Below, piece by piece: positions 1-5,103 of a stretch of 5,103 bases of DNA. Location of the stretch: the NCBI GenBank assembly GCA_011330545.1, contig DRQI01000139.1:1-5103 (forward strand). The letters are read 5' to 3'. The notes below the pieces were generated by a model, which ran no database searches, was not told the origin of the DNA, and worked only from the letters and a program-made list of their open reading frames with translations. Origin of the DNA: Flavobacteriia bacterium. GTDB lineage: Bacteria; Bacteroidota; Bacteroidia; Flavobacteriales; Flavobacteriaceae. Made by a program: the position numbers and the translations under genes. How positions within the stretch are numbered: the stretch's first letter is position 1; every line of letters starts with the position of its first letter.

Positions 1-1233
1 AAGTTTGATATTTTATTGCAGCTTTTAACTAAAGATGTTGTTTTTGATAAAATTGATTTAAGCAGAGATTTAGTTCTCACACAATTTATAAAAGACAATT
101 TTATTGAGGTTTTATCTCCATTTCTAAATTTTATACCAGCTGTTGGTGGTTCGCTTTCTAAAGTTATGGATAAACTACTTAAGTTAAAGACGAAGTATGA
201 TGCGTTTGAATCTGAGTTAAAAAGTGATGAGTTAAAAAGAGCTACTGCGTTTTTGGATGAATTCACCAAAATAAAGGGAAGTATATATGAAGAGGATTTT
301 TACACGAATCTTATCCAAGGCCTAATTACTCAACTTAAAGAGAAAGAAAAAGAACTAATATTAGTTATAGATGATTTAGACAGAATTGACCCAGAACATA
401 TTTTTAGATTACTGAATGTATTTGCAGCTCAAGTAGATGTCAACCCAAAAGATGAGCAAGAAAATAAATTTGGATTTGATAAAGTAATATTTGTTTGTGA
501 TATTGATAATATTAGAAATATTTACAAGCATAAATATGGTATTGAAACTGATTTTAATGGTTATATTGACAAGTTTTATTCAAGGGAATTATTCGAATTC
601 AATGCTCAAAATATAATAAATAATTATGTTGAACAAATCCTAATAAGCATAAAAGCACCTATTTCTAACACTACCTTTAATGTTTTTATTATAAAAACGG
701 ATTTTGACTTTAAGAGAACTTTGAAACTTGTTTTAAAGACGATGTTATTTTATTCTGCAATAAATATGAGAGATTTATTTAGAGTTTACAATAGGAGTGA
801 TTTGGAATTGCCTGAATACAATTTAGAATTATTTGGTTATAGTAATATTTATAATTCTGAACTTGATGTAATTCTACTTTTCGATTTTTTAAAAATAATT
901 TTTGGAAATAATATTGATAAGGTTCTATTAGCTTTAAAAAAATGTAAACTCAGTAAAGGGATTACTAATAAAAGTTATCTAAATAGAATGATAGCTAATA
1001 CATTGTTAGTATTAGACATGAAAAAACATCAATTTAAAAGATTTAAACCAAATAATAGAGAAGATAACATTAAATACAGTTTCGAAAACCTTTCATATGA
1101 GATAAATAAAGACTATGGGCTAAATAGAGAGATGTTTTTTGCTAATTTAGTGGGTAACGTTGACGAATTTGAAATAGATTATTTTAATTTATTATATAGA
1201 AGTTTCGTTTTAATAAATCAAACAATAAAATAA
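1..1233 (+). CDS. KAP family P-loop NTPase, 5'-truncated
   Basis: The reading frame is open from base 1, so the true start lies upstream; the TTG at 16 is only an internal codon. Numbering residues from that TTG, a strong Walker B-type motif (ELILVIDDLDRID) sits at about 113-125. A sensor-like strand (KVIFVCDIDN) follows from 156, then a conserved YIDKF segment from 183. This order is typical of the KAP branch of STAND-like P-loop NTPases. The Walker A loop should lie upstream of the window and is not visible. Residues 29-50 are fairly hydrophobic (FIEVLSPFLNFIPAVGG) and may be a membrane-associated insertion, which KAP proteins often carry between Walker A and B. The C-terminal 200 residues are Ile/Asn/Lys-rich with no domain I recognise. 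KAP NTPases include the plasmid F phage-exclusion protein PifA, so a defence role is possible but is inference. The gene is far more AT-rich than its right-hand neighbours. Family call is fairly sure; function is unknown. Confidence 0.8.
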   Translation, partial: KFDILLQLLTKDVVFDKIDLSRDLVLTQFIKDNFIEVLSPFLNFIPAVGGSLSKVMDKLLKLKTKYDAFESELKSDELKRATAFLDEFTKIKGSIYEEDFYTNLIQGLITQLKEKEKELILVIDDLDRIDPEHIFRLLNVFAAQVDVNPKDEQENKFGFDKVIFVCDIDNIRNIYKHKYGIETDFNGYIDKFYSRELFEFNAQNIINNYVEQILISIKAPISNTTFNVFIIKTDFDFKRTLKLVLKTMLFYSAINMRDLFRVYNRSDLELPEYNLELFGYSNIYNSELDVILLFDFLKIIFGNNIDKVLLALKKCKLSKGITNKSYLNRMIANTLLVLDMKKHQFKRFKPNNREDNIKYSFENLSYEINKDYGLNREMFFANLVGNVDEFEIDYFNLLYRSFVLINQTIK

Positions 1234-1262
1234 TAATTTTGAAGGACATAAATAAGAACAAA

Positions 1263-1290
1263 TGTCATTCCTGCAAAAGCAGAAACTCAG
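1263..1290. repeat. Degenerate palindromic intergenic repeat (REP-like)
   Basis: Between the NTPase and cupin genes the sequence GTCATTCCTGCAAAAGCAG (1264-1282) contains an imperfect hairpin: TTCCTGC (1268-1274), a four-base A loop, and GCAGAAA (1279-1285) with one C-A mismatch. It closely resembles the 'GTCATTCCTGCGAAAGCAGGAAT' type of short dispersed palindrome that I recall from many bacterial intergenic regions. Here it would be a decayed single copy. It has no T-tract, so it is not a good intrinsic terminator. Confidence 0.4.
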
Positions 1291-1304
1291 CCTTATAAAA
1301 ACAA

Positions 1305-1643
1305 ATGAAAAGAAACAAAAACAATTCAACCCATTATACTTGGGGAGCCAATTGCAGCGGTTGGCACTTGCTGCAATCAAAAGGCTTGAGCGTTATTGAA
1401 GAATTGATGCCGCCGGCAACACAAGAACAAAAACATTATCATACCAACTCCCAGCAATTTTTTTATATTTTAAAAGGCACTGCCACTTTTGTTATTGAAG
1501 AAGAAACTATCGAAATAACATCGGGAAGCGGTATCCATATCCAGCCGATGAAGAAACATTTAATTAAAAATAATACCTCAGAAGCCTTAGCATTTTTAGT
1601 CATTTCACAGCCGCCAACTACTGAAGATAGAGTAAATATCTAA
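1305..1643 (+). CDS. Small single-domain cupin protein
   Basis: This 112-residue protein is essentially one cupin beta-barrel. Motif 1 is visible as H44-Y-H46 followed by QQFFYILKGTATF (50-62). Motif 2 is the GSGIHIQPMKKHLIKNN stretch at 74-90, with P81 and H85. The expected metal ligands are H44, H46 and H85; the glutamate usual in motif 1 is replaced by Gln (Q50 or Q51). The start is supported by the N-terminal block THYTWGANCSGWHLL (9-23), which I recall as conserved in small cupins of this type. No signal peptide is present, so it is probably cytoplasmic. Substrate is unknown: such cupins may bind a metal and a small ligand, or act as an isomerase, dioxygenase or sensor. It lies 71 bases after the NTPase gene across a sharp composition change, so it is probably not part of that gene's unit. 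It converges on the barrel-protein gene with 19 bases between stops. Confidence 0.85.
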   Translation: MKRNKNNSTHYTWGANCSGWHLLQSKGLSVIEELMPPATQEQKHYHTNSQQFFYILKGTATFVIEEETIEITSGSGIHIQPMKKHLIKNNTSEALAFLVISQPPTTEDRVNI

Positions 1644-1664
1644 AACCTGTAAAAAAACAGGGTT
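1644..1664 (-). terminator. Weak hairpin between convergent genes
   Basis: AACCTGT (1644-1650) and ACAGGGTT (1657-1664) can pair around a six-A loop with one bulged base. The hairpin sits between the convergent cupin and barrel-protein genes and overlaps the stop codon of the latter. Read on the minus strand it is followed only by a short TTTT run, and on the plus strand by A residues, so it would mainly serve the minus-strand gene. The stem is short and bulged, so the call is tentative. Confidence 0.3.
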
Positions 1665-2154
1665 AAAAATAAAACCGTACGATGGGTGAAAATGCCGATG
1701 CAAAAATACTTTTCTTATCATCGTACAATACATCGTAACGCAAGCCTGCGGCAAATGATCCTATCCTATAGGCAGCTCCTATATACAGTGCAGGGTAATT
1801 GTAATTATTTTTTTCAAAGCCCAGTTTTTGATTGACAAACAATTGTTCAAATTCGGCAGAAAGCTGAAATTCTTCCAAGGGGTTGTACAATGAAATTATA
1901 CTTGCCCCATAAACATTCGATTTCAAATCATTATTTTTTGCATACAAATAACTCGTTCCCAAGCCAAGGGCGAAGCTGTCATTAAATTCGTAAATAGCAC
2001 TGGGGGCAATGGCAATAGTAGTATAATTAGAGCCAAAACTAAAACCCAATCCGCCTCCATACCTTACGTGTTCCCAAAACTTAGTTTGGCTGTCGGTTTG
2101 AGCAAATATTGTAAGAGAAATGAAATAAAAAAATAAGAACGCAATTTTTTTCAT
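1663..2154 (-). CDS. Outer-membrane beta-barrel-like protein ('alpha-ketoglutarate decarboxylase' family name)
   Basis: The 163-residue product starts with a clear Sec signal peptide (MKKIAFLFFYFISLTIFA, probable cleavage after A18 in the IFA-QT context). The mature part alternates polar and hydrophobic residues in strand-like stretches rich in Gly, Tyr and Phe, such as YGGGLGFSFG (32-41), FALGLGTSYLYAKN and FAAGLRYDVLY. It ends in ...VRFYF with a C-terminal Phe, the usual beta-signal recognised by the Bam machinery. About 145 mature residues suit an eight-stranded barrel. I recall close relatives in flavobacteria that databases label alpha-ketoglutarate decarboxylase. Nothing here resembles a thiamine-dependent decarboxylase, so that name looks like a propagated error. 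Precise role unknown; a small structural or adhesion-type porin-like barrel is the conservative call. It is transcribed divergently from the M28 peptidase across 110 bases, which may hold both promoters. Confidence 0.8.
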   Translation of the reverse strand: MKKIAFLFFYFISLTIFAQTDSQTKFWEHVRYGGGLGFSFGSNYTTIAIAPSAIYEFNDSFALGLGTSYLYAKNNDLKSNVYGASIISLYNPLEEFQLSAEFEQLFVNQKLGFEKNNYNYPALYIGAAYRIGSFAAGLRYDVLYDDKKSIFASAFSPIVRFYF

Positions 2155-2166
2155 AATGTTGATTTT

Positions 2167-2194
2167 TTGTCCGCCTAATATAATTATTTCTTTG
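2167..2194 (+). promoter_or_regulatory. Candidate Bacteroidota-type promoter for the M28 peptidase
   Basis: A TTG at 2167-2169, at the end of a T-run, lies 17 bases before TTTCTTTG (2187-2194), which differs by one base from the flavobacterial -7 consensus TAnnTTTG. Transcription would start near 2200, about 65 bases before the peptidase ATG. Such AT-rich matches occur by chance, so this is a candidate only. Confidence 0.25.
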
Positions 2195-2196
2195 TA

Positions 2197-2259
2197 ATTT
2201 TAAATCCGTTTCAAAAATTACCACTCATTACCTAAGATACTAATACATTTTAAATCCGT
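2197..2259. repeat. 13-base direct repeat in the divergent promoter region
   Basis: ATTTTAAATCCGT occurs exactly at 2197-2209 and again at 2247-2259, 50 bases apart start to start. Both copies lie in the 110-base region between the barrel-protein and peptidase genes, the second ending five bases before the peptidase ATG. The roughly five-turn spacing would place the copies on the same DNA face, so they could be paired regulator sites. They could also be a duplicated leader or chance in AT-rich DNA. Confidence 0.5.
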
Positions 2260-2264
2260 AAAAA

Positions 2265-3611
2265 ATGAAAACAGCAGTAACCATCATAGCCTTTTTTGTG
2301 AGTACCATAGTATTTGCCCAAAGCGATGTTTCTAACATATTATCAGAAATTGCAACAGCACCCTCGGCAGGGCGTATTGAAAAAGATATCCGTAAATTGG
2401 TAAGTTTCGGTACGCGCCATACCTTATCGGATACTATTTCTAAAACTAGGGGAATCGGTGCGGCAAGGCGATGGATAAAATCAACATTCGAAACCATTTC
2501 AGGTGATTGCAATCACTGTTTAGAAGTTGCCTATCAACGCAATCTGGTACCGAAAAACAACCGGAGAATTGTCAAAGACACATGGGTTGTCAACGTACTG
2601 GCCATACAACGGGGCACGAAATATCCAAATCGATATATAATTATGTCGGGCGATATCGATTCGCGCGTTTCAGACCCTAATAATTTTACTTCAGATGCCC
2701 CCGGCGCTAATGACAATGCATCCGGAATGGCAGGTACGTTGGAAGCCGCCAGGGTATTGTCAAAATATAAATTTCCGGTTTCTATTATTTATGTCGGCCT
2801 TTCGGGAGAAGAACAAGGCTTATATGGCGGCCGGTATATGGCAAAAGTTGCCAAAGAGCAAGGCTGGGATATTATCGGGGTACTCAATAATGATATGATT
2901 GGAAATATTCAAGGCATAGACGGTGTTATTGACAATAGTACTTTTAGAGTATTTTCTGAAGCCATTTCTATGGAAACTACAGAACAAGAACGAAAAAGAA
3001 TGCGTTTTTTTGGTGGCGAAATTGATGGCCCGTCAAGGCAATTGGCCCGATATATCGATAAATTAACAGATGCCTACATGACGAATTTGGATGCCATTAT
3101 GATTTATAGGTTAGACAGGTTCGGAAGGGGTGGCCACCACAGGCCATTTAATGACCAAGGGTTTACCGGAGTACGAATTATGGAAACACACGAAAATTAC
3201 AATAGGCAGCACCAAGATATTCGTACCGAAAACGGAATTCAGTATGGCGATGTTATTGCAGGGATTAATTTTGATTATGCGGCTAAGTTAACAGCTGTCA
3301 ATGCCTTAACATTGGCTTCTTTGGCCTCTGCACCGCCCGCACCAAAAAATCTAATGATTGGCGGCGCAGTGCAGCCCTCTACCCATCTAAAATGGGATGC
3401 CGTAAAAGATGATAATGTGATAGGCTATAAAATTTATTGGAGGGATACCACTTCCCCACAATGGCAATACAGCCGTTTTATTGGAAAAATAACCGATTAT
3501 ACCCTCAAAAATATTGTTATCGATAATTATTTATTCGGTGTAGCTACCGTTGGCAAAAATGGCGCTGAAAGTTTAATTCAGTTTCCGCGAAAGCTGATAC
3601 CGCGAAAGTAA
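2265..3611 (+). CDS. Secreted M28-family zinc metallopeptidase with FN3-like C-terminus
   Basis: The 448-residue product begins with a Sec signal peptide (probable cleavage after A18, VFA-QS). The M28 core spans about 40-350: APGANDNASG (145-154) with bridging ligand D150, SGEEQG (180-185) with likely catalytic base E182 and zinc ligand E183, NNDMIG (208-213) with D210, and GGHHRPF (289-295) with final ligand H292. HENYNRQHQD (309-318) is another M28 hallmark. By family knowledge it should hydrolyse peptides, often as an aminopeptidase, with two zinc ions in the periplasm or outside the cell. Two positions are odd: the usual first His of the HxD motif is Asp (GDID, 129-132), and the usual Asp before H292 is His. 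C82 and C85 form a CxxC pair that could make a disulfide. Residues 356-440 look like a fibronectin type III module (W377, Y388, GVATVGKNGAES). ATG 2265 is chosen because it gives a complete signal peptide. It is probably monocistronic. Confidence 0.88.
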   Translation: MKTAVTIIAFFVSTIVFAQSDVSNILSEIATAPSAGRIEKDIRKLVSFGTRHTLSDTISKTRGIGAARRWIKSTFETISGDCNHCLEVAYQRNLVPKNNRRIVKDTWVVNVLAIQRGTKYPNRYIIMSGDIDSRVSDPNNFTSDAPGANDNASGMAGTLEAARVLSKYKFPVSIIYVGLSGEEQGLYGGRYMAKVAKEQGWDIIGVLNNDMIGNIQGIDGVIDNSTFRVFSEAISMETTEQERKRMRFFGGEIDGPSRQLARYIDKLTDAYMTNLDAIMIYRLDRFGRGGHHRPFNDQGFTGVRIMETHENYNRQHQDIRTENGIQYGDVIAGINFDYAAKLTAVNALTLASLASAPPAPKNLMIGGAVQPSTHLKWDAVKDDNVIGYKIYWRDTTSPQWQYSRFIGKITDYTLKNIVIDNYLFGVATVGKNGAESLIQFPRKLIPRK

Positions 3612-3636
3612 TACTAACTGCTTATCATTTAAAATT

Positions 3637-3710
3637 ACCGATACAAATAATAAAAACACGATACTTCAATAGTATGCAATCCGTTGTAAACTTTGTTCTC
3701 AACGGTATCG
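3637..3710 (+). other. Inverted-repeat cluster in the peptidase-msrA spacer
   Basis: This 188-base spacer contains no gene. CGATAC occurs at 3639-3644 and 3659-3664, and its reverse complement GTATCG at 3705-3710. Nested inside are ATACT/AGTAT (3661-3665 with 3671-3675) and CCGTTG/CAACGG (3681-3686 with 3700-3705). RNA from here could fold into a branched or alternative structure, either at the 3' end of the peptidase transcript or in the msrA leader. No T-tract follows, so it is not a standard intrinsic terminator. The stems are only 5-6 base pairs, so significance is uncertain. Confidence 0.3.
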
Positions 3711-3799
3711 AATGAGAAATTTTATTCAAAATATGTTAAAATTTCCTTAATGCTGTAATTAATAACAGGGTTCTGCGTCTTACTTATAAATTCAAAAGA

Positions 3800-4450
3800 A
3801 TGCTCAAAAAAAGTATTTTAGTTGTTTTTATAATTGCTTTTGTATCCTGTACGGCGTCAGCACATAAAAAAGTTGAAAATAAAAACAAAAAACAAAATAC
3901 AGAATCTATGAAAGGAGTTGCATTAGCCACATTTGGCAATGGATGTTTTTGGTGTTCGGAAGCTATTTTTGAGCAATTGGAAGGTGTTATCAAGGTAGAA
4001 GCAGGCTATGCCGGAGGAACCGTAAAAAAACCTTCTTATAAAGAAGTTTGTTCTGGTAATACAGGGCATGCCGAAGTAATCAGGATAGAATATGACCCTG
4101 AAAAAATTAGTTATAGGGAATTGTTAGAGGTGTTTTTCAGCACACATGACCCAACAACCCTTAATAGGCAAGGAGCAGATGTAGGAACGCAGTACCGGTC
4201 GGTTATTTTTTATCATACTGACGCACAGAAAAAAGAAGCTGAAAAAATGATAGCCCAATTAGAAAAAGAAAAAGTATTTGATGATAAAATTGTTACGGAA
4301 ATAACACCAATACACAATTATTTTGTCGCTGAAAATTATCATCAAGATTACTATAACAATAATAAAAATCAAGGATATTGCCGTATGGTAATCAATCCGA
4401 AATTAGACAAGTTTGTCAAAAAGTTTAAAGATAAACTTAAAAAGGAATAA
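3800..4450 (+). CDS. msrA: Exported peptide methionine sulfoxide reductase A
   Basis: MsrA reduces methionine-S-sulfoxide in proteins back to methionine (EC 1.8.4.11). All family marks are present in the 216-residue product: GNGCFWCSEA (46-55) with catalytic C49, GYAGG (69-73), SGNTGHAEV (85-93), HDPTTLNRQGADVGTQYRS (116-134) and YHQDYY (180-185). C194 in GYCRMV is a candidate resolving cysteine. The N-terminus adds about 36 residues before the enzyme domain. A hydrophobic segment (5-16) is followed by C17 in the context AFVSC, a plausible though imperfect lipobox; A-S-A at 19-21 offers a type I cleavage alternative. A Lys/Asn-rich linker follows (23-36). The protein is therefore probably a periplasm-facing lipoprotein or soluble periplasmic repair enzyme. 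An in-frame ATG at 3908 (M37) sits exactly before the catalytic domain and could give a cytosolic form. No MsrB domain is fused. A strong terminator lies 22 bases after the stop, so this gene ends its transcription unit. Confidence 0.95.
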   Translation: MLKKSILVVFIIAFVSCTASAHKKVENKNKKQNTESMKGVALATFGNGCFWCSEAIFEQLEGVIKVEAGYAGGTVKKPSYKEVCSGNTGHAEVIRIEYDPEKISYRELLEVFFSTHDPTTLNRQGADVGTQYRSVIFYHTDAQKKEAEKMIAQLEKEKVFDDKIVTEITPIHNYFVAENYHQDYYNNNKNQGYCRMVINPKLDKFVKKFKDKLKKE

Positions 4451-4472
4451 AAATTTGGTTGATTTTTGGTTT

Positions 4473-4514
4473 GAAGATTTGTTGGAATTTAGTTTTCAGC
4501 AAATCTTCTTTTTT
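4473..4514 (+). terminator. Intrinsic terminator after msrA
   Basis: GAAGATTTGTTG (4473-4484) pairs with CAGCAAATCTTC (4497-4508), giving 12 base pairs with one G-U wobble around a 12-base loop. Six T residues follow at once (4509-4514). This is a classic rho-independent terminator 22 bases past the msrA stop and separates msrA from folE. Confidence 0.85.
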
Positions 4515-4554
4515 ATATGATGAATTTAGTTATAATTGCATCAATGGCAAATTC

Positions 4555-4588
4555 TTGAAATATAGTGTTATTTATTTTTATACCTTTC
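4555..4588 (+). promoter_or_regulatory. Candidate Bacteroidota-type promoter for folE
   Basis: TTG at 4555-4557 lies 23 bases before TACCTTTC (4581-4588), one base off the TAnnTTTG consensus. The predicted start near 4594 would give a leader of about 14 bases before the folE ATG. The terminator upstream means folE needs its own promoter in this spacer, which adds modest support. The spacing is at the long end of the flavobacterial range. Confidence 0.3.
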
Positions 4589-4607
4589 CATTTTAAAAGC
4601 ATAGAGC

Positions 4608-5103
4608 ATGTCATATCAAAAATTTGAAGAATATACTATAGAAGTGACTAATAATCTTCAGAAAAAGTACCATTCAATTATCGATAGCATCGGTGAAGAT
4701 GTCGATAGGCAAGGACTTCAAAAAACTCCCGAAAGGGCAGCAAAGGCCATTCAATACTTAACGCAAGGCTATCAAGCAGATGCCAAAGAGATATTGAAAT
4801 CGGCATTGTTTGATGAAGATTACAGCGAAATGGTCATTGTAAAAGATATTGAATTGTATTCGCTTTGCGAACACCATATCCTCCCATTTTTTGGCAAAGC
4901 ACATATTGCCTATATACCCGATGGCAAAATTGTAGGCCTGAGTAAAATACCCCGGGTGGTAGACATATTTGCCCGTAGGCTGCAAGTGCAAGAGCGATTG
5001 ACCGACCAGATTGTAAATTGTATTAATGACGTGTTAAAGCCTCAGGGAGTGGCAGTTGTAATTGAAGCCTCACACATGTGTATGATGATGCGAGGCGTGC
5101 AAA
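4608..5103 (+). CDS. folE: GTP cyclohydrolase I, 3'-truncated
   Basis: FolE converts GTP to 7,8-dihydroneopterin triphosphate plus formate (EC 3.5.4.16). This is the first step of folate synthesis, and in many bacteria it also feeds queuosine synthesis. The frame runs from ATG 4608 to the window edge with 165 codons and no stop. Family motifs are clear: [12 protein letters not shown] (36-47), LCEHHILPF (86-94) with zinc ligands C87 and H90, and a [20 protein letters not shown] block (110-129). [10 protein letters not shown] (155-164) carries the third zinc ligand C158. By comparison with E. coli FolE (C110, H113, C181) the active site is complete, and only the last few dozen residues are missing. 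The start is supported by a short N-terminal helical extension and no earlier in-frame ATG nearby. It is a cytoplasmic enzyme expected to form a decamer. It is separated from msrA by a terminator, so it probably starts a new transcription unit. Confidence 0.95.
   Translation, partial: MSYQKFEEYTIEVTNNLQKKYHSIIDSIGEDVDRQGLQKTPERAAKAIQYLTQGYQADAKEILKSALFDEDYSEMVIVKDIELYSLCEHHILPFFGKAHIAYIPDGKIVGLSKIPRVVDIFARRLQVQERLTDQIVNCINDVLKPQGVAVVIEASHMCMMMRGVQ

Noticed and set aside
16..18. TTG as the start codon of the NTPase gene
   Set aside because: The frame is open to base 1 and the Walker A half of the domain is missing, so the true start is outside the window.
2240..2716. Minus-strand open frames opposite the peptidase gene (2240-2512 and 2534-2716)
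   Set aside because: They lie antisense to a well-supported M28 coding sequence and show no recognisable protein features.
2695..2898. Plus-strand alternative frame of 67 codons inside the peptidase gene
   Set aside because: It overlaps the GANDNASG and SGEEQG coding region in another frame and has no independent support.
3585..3608. CCGCGAAAG repeated twice at the end of the peptidase gene
   Set aside because: It simply encodes PRK twice (PRKLIPRK) and is too short to treat as a regulatory or mobile repeat.
3784..3993. Minus-strand open frame opposite the start of msrA
   Set aside because: It is antisense to the msrA signal peptide and catalytic motif, and its hydrophobic pattern is a by-product of that sequence.
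4517..4558. Short upstream frame of 13 codons before folE
   Set aside because: It begins right after the msrA terminator and upstream of the candidate folE promoter, so it is probably not on the folE transcript; it has no leader-peptide features.
4758..4991. Minus-strand open frame of 77 codons opposite folE
   Set aside because: It is fully inside the clear folE frame and has no motif of its own.

Overview
The window looks like chromosomal DNA of a member of the Bacteroidota, most likely a flavobacterium (Flavobacteriia). Two exported proteins carry short signal peptides ending in the typical '...FAQ' context. Start codons are preceded by A-rich leaders rather than clear Shine-Dalgarno sequences. 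The base composition is moderately low in GC, and several proteins resemble families I know from flavobacteria. The genus is not identifiable from this sequence.

Layout, left to right: (1) bases 1-1233 hold the 3' part of a very AT-rich gene for a KAP-type P-loop NTPase, cut by the left window edge. (2) A short spacer with a degenerate palindromic repeat precedes a small cupin protein (1305-1643). (3) Convergent to it, on the minus strand, is a 163-residue outer-membrane beta-barrel-like protein (1663-2154), of the family often mislabelled 'alpha-ketoglutarate decarboxylase'. (4) Divergent from that is a secreted M28-family zinc metallopeptidase with a C-terminal fibronectin-III-like module (2265-3611). 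(5) A 188-base spacer with some inverted-repeat structure leads to an exported methionine sulfoxide reductase A (3800-4450), closed by a convincing intrinsic terminator. (6) GTP cyclohydrolase I, folE (4608 onward), is cut by the right window edge before its stop codon.

The genes do not form an obvious single operon or pathway. Three of the six products (barrel protein, peptidase, MsrA) are predicted to leave the cytoplasm, and the cupin and FolE are small housekeeping-type enzymes or binding proteins. The clearest discontinuity is compositional: three hand-counted 60-base lines of the NTPase gene average about 18% GC, while sampled lines of the peptidase, msrA and folE run from about 35% to 50%. 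That fits an acquired, possibly defence-related gene ending at about 1233 next to ordinary chromosome. I see no CRISPR array, tRNA, rRNA, complete insertion sequence or attachment site. No gene-free stretch exceeds 300 bases. I do not find strong evidence here for a complete, undescribed system; the best leads are the truncated NTPase and the altered metal-ligand residues in the peptidase.
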